From positions 1-59,794 of the forward strand of contig JAUWMT010000013.1 in assembly GCA_030613025.1 (NCBI GenBank): a DNA stretch of 59,794 nt. The letters are read 5' to 3'. Source of the DNA: Candidatus Cloacimonadota bacterium. GTDB lineage: Bacteria; Cloacimonadota; Cloacimonadia; JGIOTU-2. A model generated the notes under the pieces. That model made no database searches. It was given only the letters and a program-made list of their open reading frames with translations, and had not been told where the DNA came from. The position numbers were made by a program, and so were the translations under genes. Below, one piece after another: positions 9,109 through 18,966 of this stretch. The stretch's first letter is position 1, and each line of letters begins with the position of its first letter.

Positions 9109-10335
9109 CTAACCAAAAATTGATTGAAGAAAGGTCTTTTGGGATTCTTTGAAGAGCTCGTCAATATAGTGAACAGAATCCATAAATTCATTCATGGATT
9201 GCTCAGGAATCGGAGGACCGGACACATTATTTAGAGAGAGAGGATTAATAGGTTTGTCATGCTGATAGATCGTGTAATGCAGGTGCGGACCGGTTGACCA
9301 GCCGGTTGAACCCACATAGCCGATCACTTCTCCCTGTTGAATACGCTTGCCAACATAAAGATTTTTCACATAAGCACTTAAGTGACCATACAAAGTTTTA
9401 TAACCATTCGTGTGTCGGATCATCACTGTATTTCCATACCCGCCAGTATTACCTTTAGGTGTGGGGTGTCCTCCCTTCCAACCCTTATGAATTACTTTTC
9501 CGTCCGCAGAGCTGACCACAGGTGTTCCATGAGGAGCTGCATAATCTACTCCATTGTGAAGCCATACTTTTTTGGTGATCGGGTGCAGTCGCATTCCAAA
9601 ATATGAGCTTATGAAAGAGTAATTCAGAGGAGAACGCAGAAATGCTTTTTGGAAGGATTCTCCGTCATTTGAGTAATATCCGCGCACATTGCTGCCATTA
9701 TCAAAGTAATATGCGGTAAGATCAAAAAGTTTTCCACGATATGAAGCTCCTAAAATATTTCCATATTTGAGGATTTCCCCATTATGACTAAATGCTTCAT
9801 ATATGATAGAGCACGTATCACCTTCACGAGGGTCTATAAAAAAATCAATATCCCATTGAAAAATGTCACTGAACTTCATTACCAATTGCGGATCTAATCC
9901 CCCATCTACAAGAGTTTCATATAAAGATGATTTCAATATGGTTGTGAGCAGACGGATATCTTTTTTAAGCACTAACTTCTCATGGAATACTTCAAATTCA
10001 TCAGTGGAATCTCTCGCAACAATATATTTATCAATTTTATTTGGTAAATATTCTATGATCTGAACCACTCCAAGGGTATCGATTTTAAGATGGAAACCGT
10101 CATTTGGATGTGAGTAACGCAGATCATAAAGTTTGTTAAGCTCTTTTGTAATTTTATATGCATCCTGATAAGATACATCATTATCAAGCAGGATGGAATA
10201 GAGCGATTTTCCGGTCTTGAGTTTTCCATACACATGATCATAAGGATCAGGGGGTTCAATTTCTATGAGCTGTTCCTGATGTGTGCATGAAATCAGAATG
10301 ATCACCAGTATCAGCAATAAAAACAGGTTCTTCAT
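9109..10335 (-). CDS. M23 family murein endopeptidase lipoprotein (MepM-like)
   Basis: A 408-residue envelope protein. The N-terminus has a lipobox (LISC at residues 14-17), so it should be lipid-anchored. An OapA/LysM-like region (GKSLYSILLDNDVSYQDAY) precedes a domain of the MepM type, and the catalytic M23 domain has HNGVDYAAPHG (first zinc His and Asp, about residue 260) and HLHYTIY (about residue 353). It should cleave peptidoglycan cross-bridges in the periplasm. It is flanked on its 5' side by a repeat-rich spacer and sits between the two subunits of the aconitase-family enzyme. Confidence 0.92.
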   Translation of the reverse strand: MKNLFLLLILVIILISCTHQEQLIEIEPPDPYDHVYGKLKTGKSLYSILLDNDVSYQDAYKITKELNKLYDLRYSHPNDGFHLKIDTLGVVQIIEYLPNKIDKYIVARDSTDEFEVFHEKLVLKKDIRLLTTILKSSLYETLVDGGLDPQLVMKFSDIFQWDIDFFIDPREGDTCSIIYEAFSHNGEILKYGNILGASYRGKLFDLTAYYFDNGSNVRGYYSNDGESFQKAFLRSPLNYSFISSYFGMRLHPITKKVWLHNGVDYAAPHGTPVVSSADGKVIHKGWKGGHPTPKGNTGGYGNTVMIRHTNGYKTLYGHLSAYVKNLYVGKRIQQGEVIGYVGSTGWSTGPHLHYTIYQHDKPINPLSLNNVSGPPIPEQSMNEFMDSVHYIDELFKESQKTFLQSIFG

Positions 10336-10960
10336 ATATTATTTACTGAAATTTCGTAGGGCGTAAATTAATAAAAAAATCATATTTTAACCTTTATGTA
10401 TATTACTAAATAAATTTCTAAACCCTCCCGACCTGTCGGGACTAATTACAAATAAAATGTCAAAATTATAATGTCGAAGTAATTTTTGCTTCATCTTTTA
10501 ATTTTTTCGACTGCACCACTTTGCAGTCTCATTCCCAATCCCCAGATTGGGAATGCATAATATCATCATATTTTGATAAACCTCTAATACATTCATTTTG
10601 AGAAAGTTAGAATGTGGTTTCATAGGAGAATATTGCTGCTCGGTTATCTTCATAAATCTCAAATCGCTAATCATCATTCATCAATTGTTGCGTTCCCAAA
10701 CGGGGATTTGGGAACGAGAAGACTGAAGGGATTGGGAATGAGGGCATACTTTTATTTTCGTGGTTCATAATATTATACTCTTTATAGCAAATTCGATAAT
10801 ATCCTCACCAAATTTTGCAGTTCTCTCCTCTAAATCGAATCTCTTTTTATTTGTCATTTGAAATTTTATTAGAAATTAGATATTCAAATTTAACAGGATG
10901 GAAATTGTTTAAAATAATCATATTGAACCTTAATAATATCTATTGCGAAACATGAGTTAT
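10336..10960. repeat. Gene-free spacer with leader-like repeat (copies c, d) and three hairpins
   Basis: No ORF of note. Copy c of the leader-like repeat is at about 10348-10430 and copy d at about 10850-10950. Between them lie TCCCGAC/GTCGGGA (10427-10442), GACTGCA/TGCAGTC (10509-10528), CATTCCCAAT/ATTGGGAATG (10530-10555) and CGTTCCCAAA/TTTGGGAACG (10691-10716) hairpins, with a fragment of the 130 bp repeat (AAATCTCAAATCG) at about 10650. Overall it looks like a nest of short palindromic elements. Confidence 0.7.
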
Positions 10961-12190
10961 TTATAGCTCTCCTTTTAATGCAGCTAAAGCAGCAGTTACA
11001 GGACTTGCCAGATAGGTTTCACCGTCCCCCTGCTTGCCTTTGAAATTCCTGTTTGAGGTTGAAATTTGAACTTCACCTTTACCGGTCATGCCGATTTGCC
11101 CTGATGCACATCCTCCGCATCCTGGATTTGACACAATTGCCCCAGCATTGAAAAATATATCGATTAAACCTTCCTGGAGCATCTGCCCATAAACCTCTCT
11201 TGTTGCAGGAACTACCCGAAGCATTACACCTTCTGCGACATGATTATCTTTCAGAATATCAGCAAGATAACGCATATCCTCAATTCGACCGTTTGTACAT
11301 GAGCCCACAAAGACCGAGCCCACTTTTAATCCTTTGAGTTCAGATACATCTTTGACATTATCGGGTTTTGGTGGGCATGCGATCTGAGGTGGTAAGCCGG
11401 AAACATCGATCTCATTTTTTTGAGCATATTGGGCATCTTCGTCAGCAACAATGAATTTTTGATCTTCACCTGTTCGTTCTTTCAGCCATTGAGTTACTTG
11501 AGCATTTTGTTCTGGGAAAGCAACAATGCCGCCCATTTCCGTCATCATGCTGCACAAAGTGATATATTCAGCAAAGGGCAAATCCTGTAAGCATTCACCA
11601 AAATACTCAATACATTTTCCAAGAGCTCCTTTGCTGCCAATTTTTTTAAGAATAAAAAGCACAAGATCTTTACCTGTTGCAGGATATGAAAATGCGCCTT
11701 TCAGATTGATCTTTATTGTTTCTGGAACTTCAAACCACGTTTTTCCGGTTCGAAAACCAAATGCAATATCCTGGTCTCCCATTCCTTGTCCAAATGCATT
11801 TACTGCTCCAAGAATGTTGAAGTGGCTGTCAGTTCCGACCAGTGTTCTTCCCGGGCGTGCAAATCCTTTTTCCATGAGAATGTGTGTGCCAATACCTGCA
11901 TCCACATCATAAACCTTGAGTCCATTTTTGTGAGCAAAATCACGGCAAATCTGCTGATTGTTTGCATAAGGAATAGTCTTGGCAGGAGCAACAGTATCAA
12001 AGGTGAAAAAGAGATTTTCTTTATCAGGTAGTTCTGCATCGGGATAGTGTTTCTCCAGATTTTTTACTACATTTGGTCCGCCGAAATCACGAGCAGTGCG
12101 TATGTCGAGCTTCATCCACACAATATTTCCTGCTGATACCTCTTCATCGGAATGAAGCTGAATTAATTTTTCAATAATTGTTTTTCCCAT
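10961..12190 (-). CDS. leuC: Aconitase-family large subunit (LeuC, 3-isopropylmalate dehydratase type)
   Basis: A 409-residue [4Fe-4S] hydro-lyase subunit. Cluster cysteines are seen in VGSCTNGR (about residue 298) and NPGCGGCASGQIG (about 358 and 361); VGTDSHFNILGAVNAFGQG is the substrate-binding block. The length of about 410 fits the archaeal-type two-subunit LeuC/homoaconitase clade, which is shorter than enterobacterial LeuC. The ATG at 12190 has AGGA 6 bases upstream and avoids overlap with tnaA; a longer start at 12214 adds a non-family leader. It begins 7 bases after tnaA stops, so the two are an operon, an odd partner for an amino-acid biosynthesis enzyme. The substrate is inferred. 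Confidence 0.9.
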   Translation of the reverse strand: MGKTIIEKLIQLHSDEEVSAGNIVWMKLDIRTARDFGGPNVVKNLEKHYPDAELPDKENLFFTFDTVAPAKTIPYANNQQICRDFAHKNGLKVYDVDAGIGTHILMEKGFARPGRTLVGTDSHFNILGAVNAFGQGMGDQDIAFGFRTGKTWFEVPETIKINLKGAFSYPATGKDLVLFILKKIGSKGALGKCIEYFGECLQDLPFAEYITLCSMMTEMGGIVAFPEQNAQVTQWLKERTGEDQKFIVADEDAQYAQKNEIDVSGLPPQIACPPKPDNVKDVSELKGLKVGSVFVGSCTNGRIEDMRYLADILKDNHVAEGVMLRVVPATREVYGQMLQEGLIDIFFNAGAIVSNPGCGGCASGQIGMTGKGEVQISTSNRNFKGKQGDGETYLASPVTAALAALKGEL

Positions 12191-12197
12191 ATTAATC

Positions 12198-13577
12198 CTA
12201 AGAAATTTCTTCAAGCTCGACAGTGAAATGTCTGAGCAATTTTGGTTGATAAGTTATGCGTAATCCCTTGAGCATATGCCTGTTATCCATAACTTTCTTC
12301 ACTGTTTGAACAACAAAATCGAGGTGTGATCTAGTATATACACGACGAGGAATTGCAAGCCGTACGAGATCGAGTTCGGGATAGATAGTTTTACCGGTTT
12401 TTTCATCAATATATGCAAACATAAGACCGCCGATCTCTGCACTGCGAATGCCACCTTCGATATACAGCGATACAGAAAGAGCTTGTGCTGGAAAATATTC
12501 TTGAGATATATTCGGTAGGATCGAGCGGGCATCAAGATAGATCGCATGACCGCCGGGAGGTTGCACAATTGGAATTCCCTGTTCTAAAAGACTTTCACCA
12601 AGATATGCAGTTTGTTCGATTCTATATTTAAGATAATCCTCATTCAATCCTTCCTGCAAACCTATCGCCACAGCTTCAAGATCACGCCCAGACATTCCGC
12701 CATAGGTTCTGAAACCTTCTGTTATGATCAGTCGGCTTATCATTTGCTTAGCAAGTTCACTATCCTTCATTGTAATGAAGCCGCCGATATTGACTAGCCC
12801 ATCTTTTTTTGCGGACATTGTCGCACCATTAGCATGAGCAAATATTTCTTTAGCAATATCTTTAACCGAAATATTATCATAACCTTTTTCCCTCAGTTTG
12901 ATGAAATAGGCATTTTCCGCATAACGGCACGCATCAATAAAGAACGGCACATTGTGTTTTTTCCAATATTTATATACCTGCTTGATATTCTCGAGTGAAA
13001 CCGGCTGCCCGCCACCACTGTTATTTGTGATGGTGATCATTGCAATCGGTATCTTATCCAATCCAACTTCATCAACCAGTTTTTGAAGTTTATTAATATC
13101 AACATTACCTTTGAATGAAAACGTGCTTGCAGGGTCTAATCCTTCATCTATAACGCAGTTTACAGGTATTCCACCATTATTACGGATATTGCCCTCAGTA
13201 GTATCAAAATGGATATTACTCGGCACATGATCACCGGGCTTGAGGATCGTTGAAAAAAGGAGCGCTTCTGCTGCGCGTCCCTGATGAGTTGGGATCACAT
13301 TTTCATATCCAAAGATGCTCTTTATTGATTCCTCAAAGTGCAAATAGCTTCGGCTTCCTGCATAGGATTCATCACCGCGCATAATCCCAGCCCACTGTGA
13401 ATCACTCATCGCAGAAGTTCCGCTGTCTGTCAGAAGGTCGATGAAGATATCTTCAGCTATAATATTGAAAAGATTATATTTTGCCTGTTTGATCTTATGT
13501 ATTCTTTGCTCTCTACTCAGCATTTTGATGGATTCGACCATCTTTATCTTGAACGGCTCTAAAGGATACTTTGCCAT
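12198..13577 (-). CDS. tnaA: Tryptophanase (PLP-dependent tryptophan indole-lyase)
   Basis: A 459-residue beta-eliminating lyase that splits L-tryptophan to indole, pyruvate and ammonia. The ATG at 13577 has AGGAG 6 bases upstream. The PLP lysine lies in MSAKKDGLVNIGG (about residue 256). Residues that separate tryptophanase from tyrosine phenol-lyase favour tryptophanase: Asp in HFDTTEGN (about 124; Thr in tyrosine phenol-lyase) and His in PKLLRHFTVEL (about 451; Phe in tyrosine phenol-lyase). Flanking signatures SGTSAMSDSQWAG and YGGMSGRDLEA are family-typical. No tnaC-like leader or TnaB permease is visible. It fits an amino-acid-fermenting lifestyle. Confidence 0.93.
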   Translation of the reverse strand: MAKYPLEPFKIKMVESIKMLSREQRIHKIKQAKYNLFNIIAEDIFIDLLTDSGTSAMSDSQWAGIMRGDESYAGSRSYLHFEESIKSIFGYENVIPTHQGRAAEALLFSTILKPGDHVPSNIHFDTTEGNIRNNGGIPVNCVIDEGLDPASTFSFKGNVDINKLQKLVDEVGLDKIPIAMITITNNSGGGQPVSLENIKQVYKYWKKHNVPFFIDACRYAENAYFIKLREKGYDNISVKDIAKEIFAHANGATMSAKKDGLVNIGGFITMKDSELAKQMISRLIITEGFRTYGGMSGRDLEAVAIGLQEGLNEDYLKYRIEQTAYLGESLLEQGIPIVQPPGGHAIYLDARSILPNISQEYFPAQALSVSLYIEGGIRSAEIGGLMFAYIDEKTGKTIYPELDLVRLAIPRRVYTRSHLDFVVQTVKKVMDNRHMLKGLRITYQPKLLRHFTVELEEIS

Positions 13578-13619
13578 GAATTCTCCTACATATAATTCTT
13601 TATTAAACACACGTCTTCA

Positions 13620-13695
13620 CTGCGCTTCAGTCTTCTCCGCCAGCTGGCGGATACGCCCAGACAAGACGCCGTTGCAGACGAAAGTCACGAAGATT
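13620..13695. repeat. Palindromic repeat of the GTCTGGGCGTA family, copy 1
   Basis: It contains a perfect CCGCCAGCTGGCGG palindrome with outer arms CTTC and CGTCTTG-like blocks. Reverse-complement relatives occur at about 40400-40455 and 43673-43712, and a same-orientation relative at about 43858-43920. The rest of the spacer before the ligase gene (13696-13807) has no gene. Confidence 0.65.
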
Positions 13696-13807
13696 ACGAA
13701 TAATGTGATTTATTAATTTCTTGTTTTTTTTCATAATATAATTCTATTAAAAAAAGCTATTTAAAAAGGGCACCTCAATGGCAGTAAAGAAAATTAAAGT
13801 TTTTTAA

Positions 13808-15676
13808 TTATTTATTCTTTTCTGTGAAAAAATATTGGCTTAAATAATTGATCCTGTTTATCAAAGCAGGATTATTTTTATGAAAATTTGCCAGTTTATC
13901 CAGTGCGAATTTCAGATTCCTACTTTCTTCTTTCAGAATTCTTTCTTTATCTTTAATAAGATGTCTTTCTGTTTTTTCTTTGATTTTTTCTACATAATTC
14001 ATGAAAAATATCATAGAATTATTTTCATCATTTATATAATGATACGCAATTGCCATATTGAAATATACTTTTGGATATTGGTTATATTTTATCTCCGTTT
14101 TATATTCATCCAATGCACTGTTCCAATCGCCTTTCAGGGAAAGCACATATCCTTTCCAGAAATGAAGTTGCGGATAATAGGGAGAAAGCTGCTCCAGTCT
14201 ATTGTAGGTTTGAAGTGCTTTTGCATGCTCATCATGAAAGGTGTAGAGCAATCCCTGATTGTAAAGCAAATCCGGATTACTGGGAATGTATTTGTGCGCC
14301 CTTTCAGCTTCAAGAATGGCACCTGTAAGTAAATTGCTGTCTTTGGAAGCAAGATATTCCTTAGACTTTGAGAAATGCTTTAATCCTTGCACATTCCGAT
14401 ACTGCTGGAATATACAAACTACCAAAGCAAGCACGAATAATATTAATATATATTTGGTTACAGATTTTGATTTATTTTCCGTATCATTCGAATAATTGGC
14501 TGATAATAAACCTGCAAGGATAAAGAAATAGATAAGTATAGGCGGTATCCGCATCGTGATGGAGAATAGATTATGAATTAATAGAAGTATAAGTGAAAAT
14601 GTGATCGCATATATAAAATATTTATTATTTGATTTTAGATTTCGTTTGTATTGTCCAAAAAGAACTATAAGGAAAATGATAAATAATGCAAGTCCAATAA
14701 TACCGGTTTCAGCCCAGATCTCAATAAATTCATTATGAGCATGAGATATTATATCCTCCTGACCAAGAAGTTTATAATCACTCAGCCGATATTGTGGAAA
14801 TTCTCGCACAAAGGTTCCCAATCCGCTTCCAATTAACCAGTTATTCCTTATATATTCAGCAGTTGCTTTATAGATCCTGGTTCGGAATGTTACGGTTTGA
14901 GGTCTGATTGTTTTAAATATAAAAATGGAACTAATTATAAGAATTATTAAAAGTACTGAGGAAATGGCTATGTGCAAGGTTTTATGTTTTTTTATTGAAA
15001 CCACGAAATAGATGCCGAGAAGCAAAAGAAGCAAGGTGAGCAAACCACCTCTGGATTGTGTCCACAGCAAAAATATAAGAGCAATTATTAAGCTGGCGAG
15101 TGCAATATAACGAATCCATTTTTCTTTCGATGTCTTCCATGAAAACACAATAAATCCAATTGTAACAAGCAGATAACTTGCAAGATAGTTTGCATTTGCC
15201 CATGTCAGTTGCAAACGTGAAAAATTAGAAAAGCTGGAGTGCTTTGCCTGCAAAAAAACACCAAACACGATTGAAATAATAAAGCTAAATAGAAAAGTAT
15301 TGCTGAGGAAAAGTTTTTCTTTGTTATTGAATTGCAATTGAGAAATAATGATGAAAAGCAATGCATAAGGAAAGAGATAGTACAACTGCTGAAATCCGAA
15401 AACAGGAACTGGTTGGAGCAAGGTTCTCAGCAATAAATAAACCATATAAATAGCAATGATAATTATTGGAGATGATAATTTTATTTTACTATGATCATTT
15501 GATAAGATATAAACCAGAAGTATTGCTAAAATAAGAATTTGTTGAATAAATATTTTTACAGGAAAGAAAAGAAGTTTTTGTGTAGTGAAGAACAAAGGAT
15601 TAATTAAAATCAAAAGCGCTATCAGATAAATAAGAGGTTGAATCTTTGAGGAATTATTTTTGAAAGTGTTTTTCAT
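13808..15676 (-). CDS. O-antigen ligase/polymerase-like membrane protein with C-terminal TPR repeats
   Basis: A 622-residue protein. The first about 420 residues hold roughly 12 hydrophobic segments with the Wzy_C-type periplasmic loop motifs TQSRGGLLTLLLLL and GSGLGTFVREFPQYR...SHAHNEFIEIWAETG, the latter typical of WaaL-like ligases (conserved Arg and His). The C-terminal about 190 residues form TPR units (PDLLYNQGLLYTFHDEHAKA, PQLHFWKGYVLSLKGDWNSA). It probably transfers or polymerises undecaprenyl-linked glycan at the periplasmic face. Ligase and polymerase cannot be separated by sequence alone. A terminator separates it from the downstream T9SS cargo gene's end. Confidence 0.85.
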   Translation of the reverse strand: MKNTFKNNSSKIQPLIYLIALLILINPLFFTTQKLLFFPVKIFIQQILILAILLVYILSNDHSKIKLSSPIIIIAIYMVYLLLRTLLQPVPVFGFQQLYYLFPYALLFIIISQLQFNNKEKLFLSNTFLFSFIISIVFGVFLQAKHSSFSNFSRLQLTWANANYLASYLLVTIGFIVFSWKTSKEKWIRYIALASLIIALIFLLWTQSRGGLLTLLLLLLGIYFVVSIKKHKTLHIAISSVLLIILIISSIFIFKTIRPQTVTFRTRIYKATAEYIRNNWLIGSGLGTFVREFPQYRLSDYKLLGQEDIISHAHNEFIEIWAETGIIGLALFIIFLIVLFGQYKRNLKSNNKYFIYAITFSLILLLIHNLFSITMRIPPILIYFFILAGLLSANYSNDTENKSKSVTKYILILFVLALVVCIFQQYRNVQGLKHFSKSKEYLASKDSNLLTGAILEAERAHKYIPSNPDLLYNQGLLYTFHDEHAKALQTYNRLEQLSPYYPQLHFWKGYVLSLKGDWNSALDEYKTEIKYNQYPKVYFNMAIAYHYINDENNSMIFFMNYVEKIKEKTERHLIKDKERILKEESRNLKFALDKLANFHKNNPALINRINYLSQYFFTEKNK

Positions 15677-15684
15677 GAGTTTTA

Positions 15685-15722
15685 TAAAAAAAGCCCCACC
15701 CCGATTTATCGGGACAGGGCTT
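15685..15722 (-). terminator. Rho-independent terminator downstream of the ligase gene region
   Basis: Read on the minus strand, AAGCCCTGTCCCGAT and ATCGGGGTGGGGCTT form a strong GC stem followed by seven T residues. Its T-run points toward the ligase gene, so it ends transcripts that come from upstream on the minus strand, that is, the T9SS cargo/C25 region is separated here from the ligase operon reading in the same direction. Wait-point: the hairpin lies between the ligase start (15676) and the cargo stop (15737), so it is the terminator of the cargo gene. Confidence 0.8.
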
Positions 15723-15736
15723 AAATTGAATGATGA

Positions 15737-18631
15737 TTATCGCATAATAACCATTTTCTTCGTAATTGTAGTTTCTTGAGTCTCTAATCTGAGAAAATAG
15801 ATTCCATTAGATAGAGATTTGCTATTCCAAGTAAGAGTATGAGGTCCTTTCGCCATTTCATTATCTACCAATGTCTCAACTAACTGACCTTTAATGTTAT
15901 AGACTGAAATTTTAACATCAGAATTTGCTTTTAGGTTGAATGAGATATTTGTATTTGAAGTTACAGGATTCGGGAAGTTCTGATTAAGGTAAGTTGTTGC
16001 TACTTCAGGTTCCTGACCTGGGTCAACACCTATTTCTATATTCATTAAGGCATTGCAATAAAAATCATAAGGATAAGCTTCAAGTGTACCTACTGATACA
16101 AAATTGAATGCATGACCATCATAGTAACTAACATCATCAAAGTATTTAGCTGTATTATCATCAACAAGAATGAAATATGCTGGATGTCCTGGATTAACAT
16201 TTCCATTTATGAATTCACCAGTAATTAATATAAAGAAGTCATCGCTTACTGGAACTGAACTTGTGAATGGAATATTTTTCCATTGATAGCGTAACCATGT
16301 GGTAATATCAATTTCTTCTTCATAAAGTAGTGTACCTAATGTAGTGGGAGAAGCAGCATCATAAACCTTGAATGTTAAAGGAGCAGTTTCTGGTGGTACT
16401 GCTGGTCCAGTTGGAATGTTACGGTTATAACATAAGTGTCCGATACCATTAATATTGTTAGTACCTGTGAGCACTTCATCAGTATAAGGTGAAAAGTATG
16501 TTAATGCACCTGTACAGCCAGGTAAGTAAAACTGACCTACTACTCTGCTATTATATCCAAGTTCATATTCACCTGCGGGATAGATTTGTACAGGCACTGG
16601 GTCAGCATAGTCGACATCTCCTGCTGCTTCTACCCAGCCCAAATAATTATAAGTCCCTTCTGCTGGAGTATAGCCCGGAGTTCTCGTTAGATCAAAAATA
16701 CCGTATTCACCCATTGCTAATGGACCTGCATTATTTGCATAATAATCAAACAGTGGAGGTTCAAATCCTGCACCTTCTACATCAATACGTATGTTAGCAC
16801 TTGAGCTTCCATAACCTGCTTGATGCATTATGACTTTAGGTGTTAAATCTCCCTTAATATCAAGTCCTACAGTTGATGGATATGGAACAAGCGTGAAATC
16901 ACAATCAATATCAAATTCAGGAAGAGAGATTCCTGTGATAGCTAAATCATCAACGAAGAAGCCGGCACCAAATGCATAGGTACTATCATCTGTACTTACA
17001 GATACTTTAAGTTTAATGTTTTTATCAGCATAGTCTGTAATATCACATGTGCCATTGAAAATATAGTCTTTATCAACTAATTCCCACCCAATGGAAGGAG
17101 CAGGATAGTCTCTATCATAATCATAGAAAAGGCATGTCCAGGGTAAATTGCCAGGATTCACCAGGAAGTTTAGTTCATCGTCTGCATTATCTTCAAAGAA
17201 AACAGTGGAACCATCTGATATTATAACATTATCTATGAACCAGGCACCTTGAGTATCCTCACCATCTTCATCAGACCAGGCAGAATCAGAGATAAAGTGG
17301 AACCTTATTTTTACATTTTCGTTAGCATAACTACTAAGGTCTATCTGCTCTGCGGTCCATGTATTATGAGTTCCATTATATGTAGCAAGAGTAGTTTGAG
17401 ATGCCCAATTATCAGTAGAAATTTCAAGAAAACAATAATCGTAATCCAACTCTACATCATAGCGCTGCATAAAATCAAGGGAAATTGGACTGGACGTGGA
17501 TAAATCTAAGTCAGGGGTTTCAATCCATTGATTCCAATTATTACCATAACCCCAGCCGCCAGCCCAGGTGGGGTCCACTTTTCCGCACCACCAGGAATTT
17601 GTACCTTCATAATGATTTAATGTATCGGGATGCCAAAAATCTGTTACTATTTCTTCTGTATCTACAATCCAAAGTCTGTAAGTTTCATCAATATAACCCG
17701 GAGGGGCTACAGTTCGGAGAAATTCAATGTTAATCCACATACTTATAAAGTATAGATTATGTCCTGGTGTTAGATTGAAAGTCGGGGAAACCAATGCATT
17801 ATTAGTATAGCCAACCCCTTCATCTATCCACCAGCAATGAGTGGGGCTGTGAGATACAGTGTCTTTAGCTGTTGGAGAGTCTTCTAAATAAAGCCAGTCG
17901 CCAGTTCCAGTCGTCCATGAGTCAGTCCAGGTAACTATTGCATCAATGCACCATTCATAAGGAGCATCGGATACCCATCCAGTACCATCATTAATATATG
18001 ACCGAGCAGCATCTCCTGAGCCATCATCACAAATTACATCAAGTTCAGAACCGATACTAATTTTAACAGATATAAAGAAATCTTCCATACTAGTAAGTAT
18101 AATGTCTAAAGAGGACAAATCTATTGTATTTCCAGCACCAGGATCTACATTAAGTGAGCCAAGCACCGTTCCGGGCAACCCACTGGCATCCTTATCATAA
18201 ACAGTAATAGTTACTTCAGTAGCATCGCCACCATAAAAGTATATCCAAGTTCCATCAAGTGTACCATTATGGAATGGAGTAAATCGTGTGGCAATTTCGT
18301 CGGCGGGAGTAAGAGTAACTATGTAAGCCGCACCTGTGTAATACCAAAATGCGTCCCCAGGTTCAAAATTTTCAGCCCATACAGTTTCAATACCAGCTTT
18401 ATTGGAACGGATATTAACATATTCATCGTCAATTGGAGCTACTTGATGATGTTTGATTGATCTAAACACAGCACCTTCGGGAATGACGGGATGACTCTCT
18501 GCTTTTATGATTTTTGGAAGGGTGCTCTCTGTTTTGCTTGCAGGCTCAGTAGCTTCTTTTACAATAGCCCAGCTAAGAGAAACCGAGAAAATTAGTAATA
18601 AAATTGTTAGAAAGCAAAGTTTCTTTTTCAT
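15737..18631 (-). CDS. Large secreted protein with T9SS type A sorting domain
   Basis: A 964-residue secreted protein. A signal peptide (residues 1-22, ending LSWA) is followed by beta-sandwich repeats: at least two MAM/immune-inhibitor-A-like modules with the pattern ...IRFHFISDSAWSDEDGEDTQ then GAWFIDNVIISDG (about residues 440-475), and a second one near 560. The C-terminal about 80 residues, NFPNPVTSNTNISF...VYNIKGQLVETL...GIYFLRLET, are a T9SS type A sorting domain, so the protein should cross the outer membrane by T9SS. No catalytic motif is recognisable; adhesion or glycan binding is plausible. AAAGGAG precedes the ATG. Confidence 0.88.
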   Translation of the reverse strand: MKKKLCFLTILLLIFSVSLSWAIVKEATEPASKTESTLPKIIKAESHPVIPEGAVFRSIKHHQVAPIDDEYVNIRSNKAGIETVWAENFEPGDAFWYYTGAAYIVTLTPADEIATRFTPFHNGTLDGTWIYFYGGDATEVTITVYDKDASGLPGTVLGSLNVDPGAGNTIDLSSLDIILTSMEDFFISVKISIGSELDVICDDGSGDAARSYINDGTGWVSDAPYEWCIDAIVTWTDSWTTGTGDWLYLEDSPTAKDTVSHSPTHCWWIDEGVGYTNNALVSPTFNLTPGHNLYFISMWINIEFLRTVAPPGYIDETYRLWIVDTEEIVTDFWHPDTLNHYEGTNSWWCGKVDPTWAGGWGYGNNWNQWIETPDLDLSTSSPISLDFMQRYDVELDYDYCFLEISTDNWASQTTLATYNGTHNTWTAEQIDLSSYANENVKIRFHFISDSAWSDEDGEDTQGAWFIDNVIISDGSTVFFEDNADDELNFLVNPGNLPWTCLFYDYDRDYPAPSIGWELVDKDYIFNGTCDITDYADKNIKLKVSVSTDDSTYAFGAGFFVDDLAITGISLPEFDIDCDFTLVPYPSTVGLDIKGDLTPKVIMHQAGYGSSSANIRIDVEGAGFEPPLFDYYANNAGPLAMGEYGIFDLTRTPGYTPAEGTYNYLGWVEAAGDVDYADPVPVQIYPAGEYELGYNSRVVGQFYLPGCTGALTYFSPYTDEVLTGTNNINGIGHLCYNRNIPTGPAVPPETAPLTFKVYDAASPTTLGTLLYEEEIDITTWLRYQWKNIPFTSSVPVSDDFFILITGEFINGNVNPGHPAYFILVDDNTAKYFDDVSYYDGHAFNFVSVGTLEAYPYDFYCNALMNIEIGVDPGQEPEVATTYLNQNFPNPVTSNTNISFNLKANSDVKISVYNIKGQLVETLVDNEMAKGPHTLTWNSKSLSNGIYFLRLETQETTITKKMVIMR

Positions 18632-18966
18632 TTGTTTTCTCCTTTTAATATAAGATTGTTAATATAAACATTTCAGACAAAATTTTTATCTGAAAATCCT
18701 AATTTGTAAGTTAGCATTTTAATAATTCTGCCATATAGGTATTTTCCTATCAAAGACATTAGCATTCTCTAACCGGAAATTTAATAATGATTTCAAAAAA
18801 ACCGGGTAACCTACTAAATACATTAACATAGCAATCTTTTCTTTTACCATAACCTCATCTTTTTTCTTTTTTCAATATAAAGATTAGTTTTTTATTAACG
18901 TTTCCAATATTCCGAATATTATTACTGCTTGTCAAATTTATTAGTAGGAAAGATAAATAAATACTA
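18632..18966 (-). promoter_or_regulatory. 335-base leader/spacer upstream of the 964-residue cargo gene
   Basis: No ORF. On the minus strand a TTGACA lies at 18935-18930, with AT-rich -10-like sequence (GAATAT/AATATT) 17-18 bases on, roughly 300 bases before the ATG, which would give a long 5' leader. Within the leader, TTTCAGA...TCTGAAA can pair at about 18672-18697. I see no recognised riboswitch. Confidence 0.3.

Noticed and set aside
12198-13577. Tyrosine phenol-lyase
   Set aside because: Asp (about 124) and His (about 451) match tryptophanase, not the Thr/Phe of tyrosine phenol-lyase.
13880-14332. 150-codon open frame on the plus strand
   Set aside because: Antisense to the TPR part of the ligase gene; composition is typical of a shadow frame.
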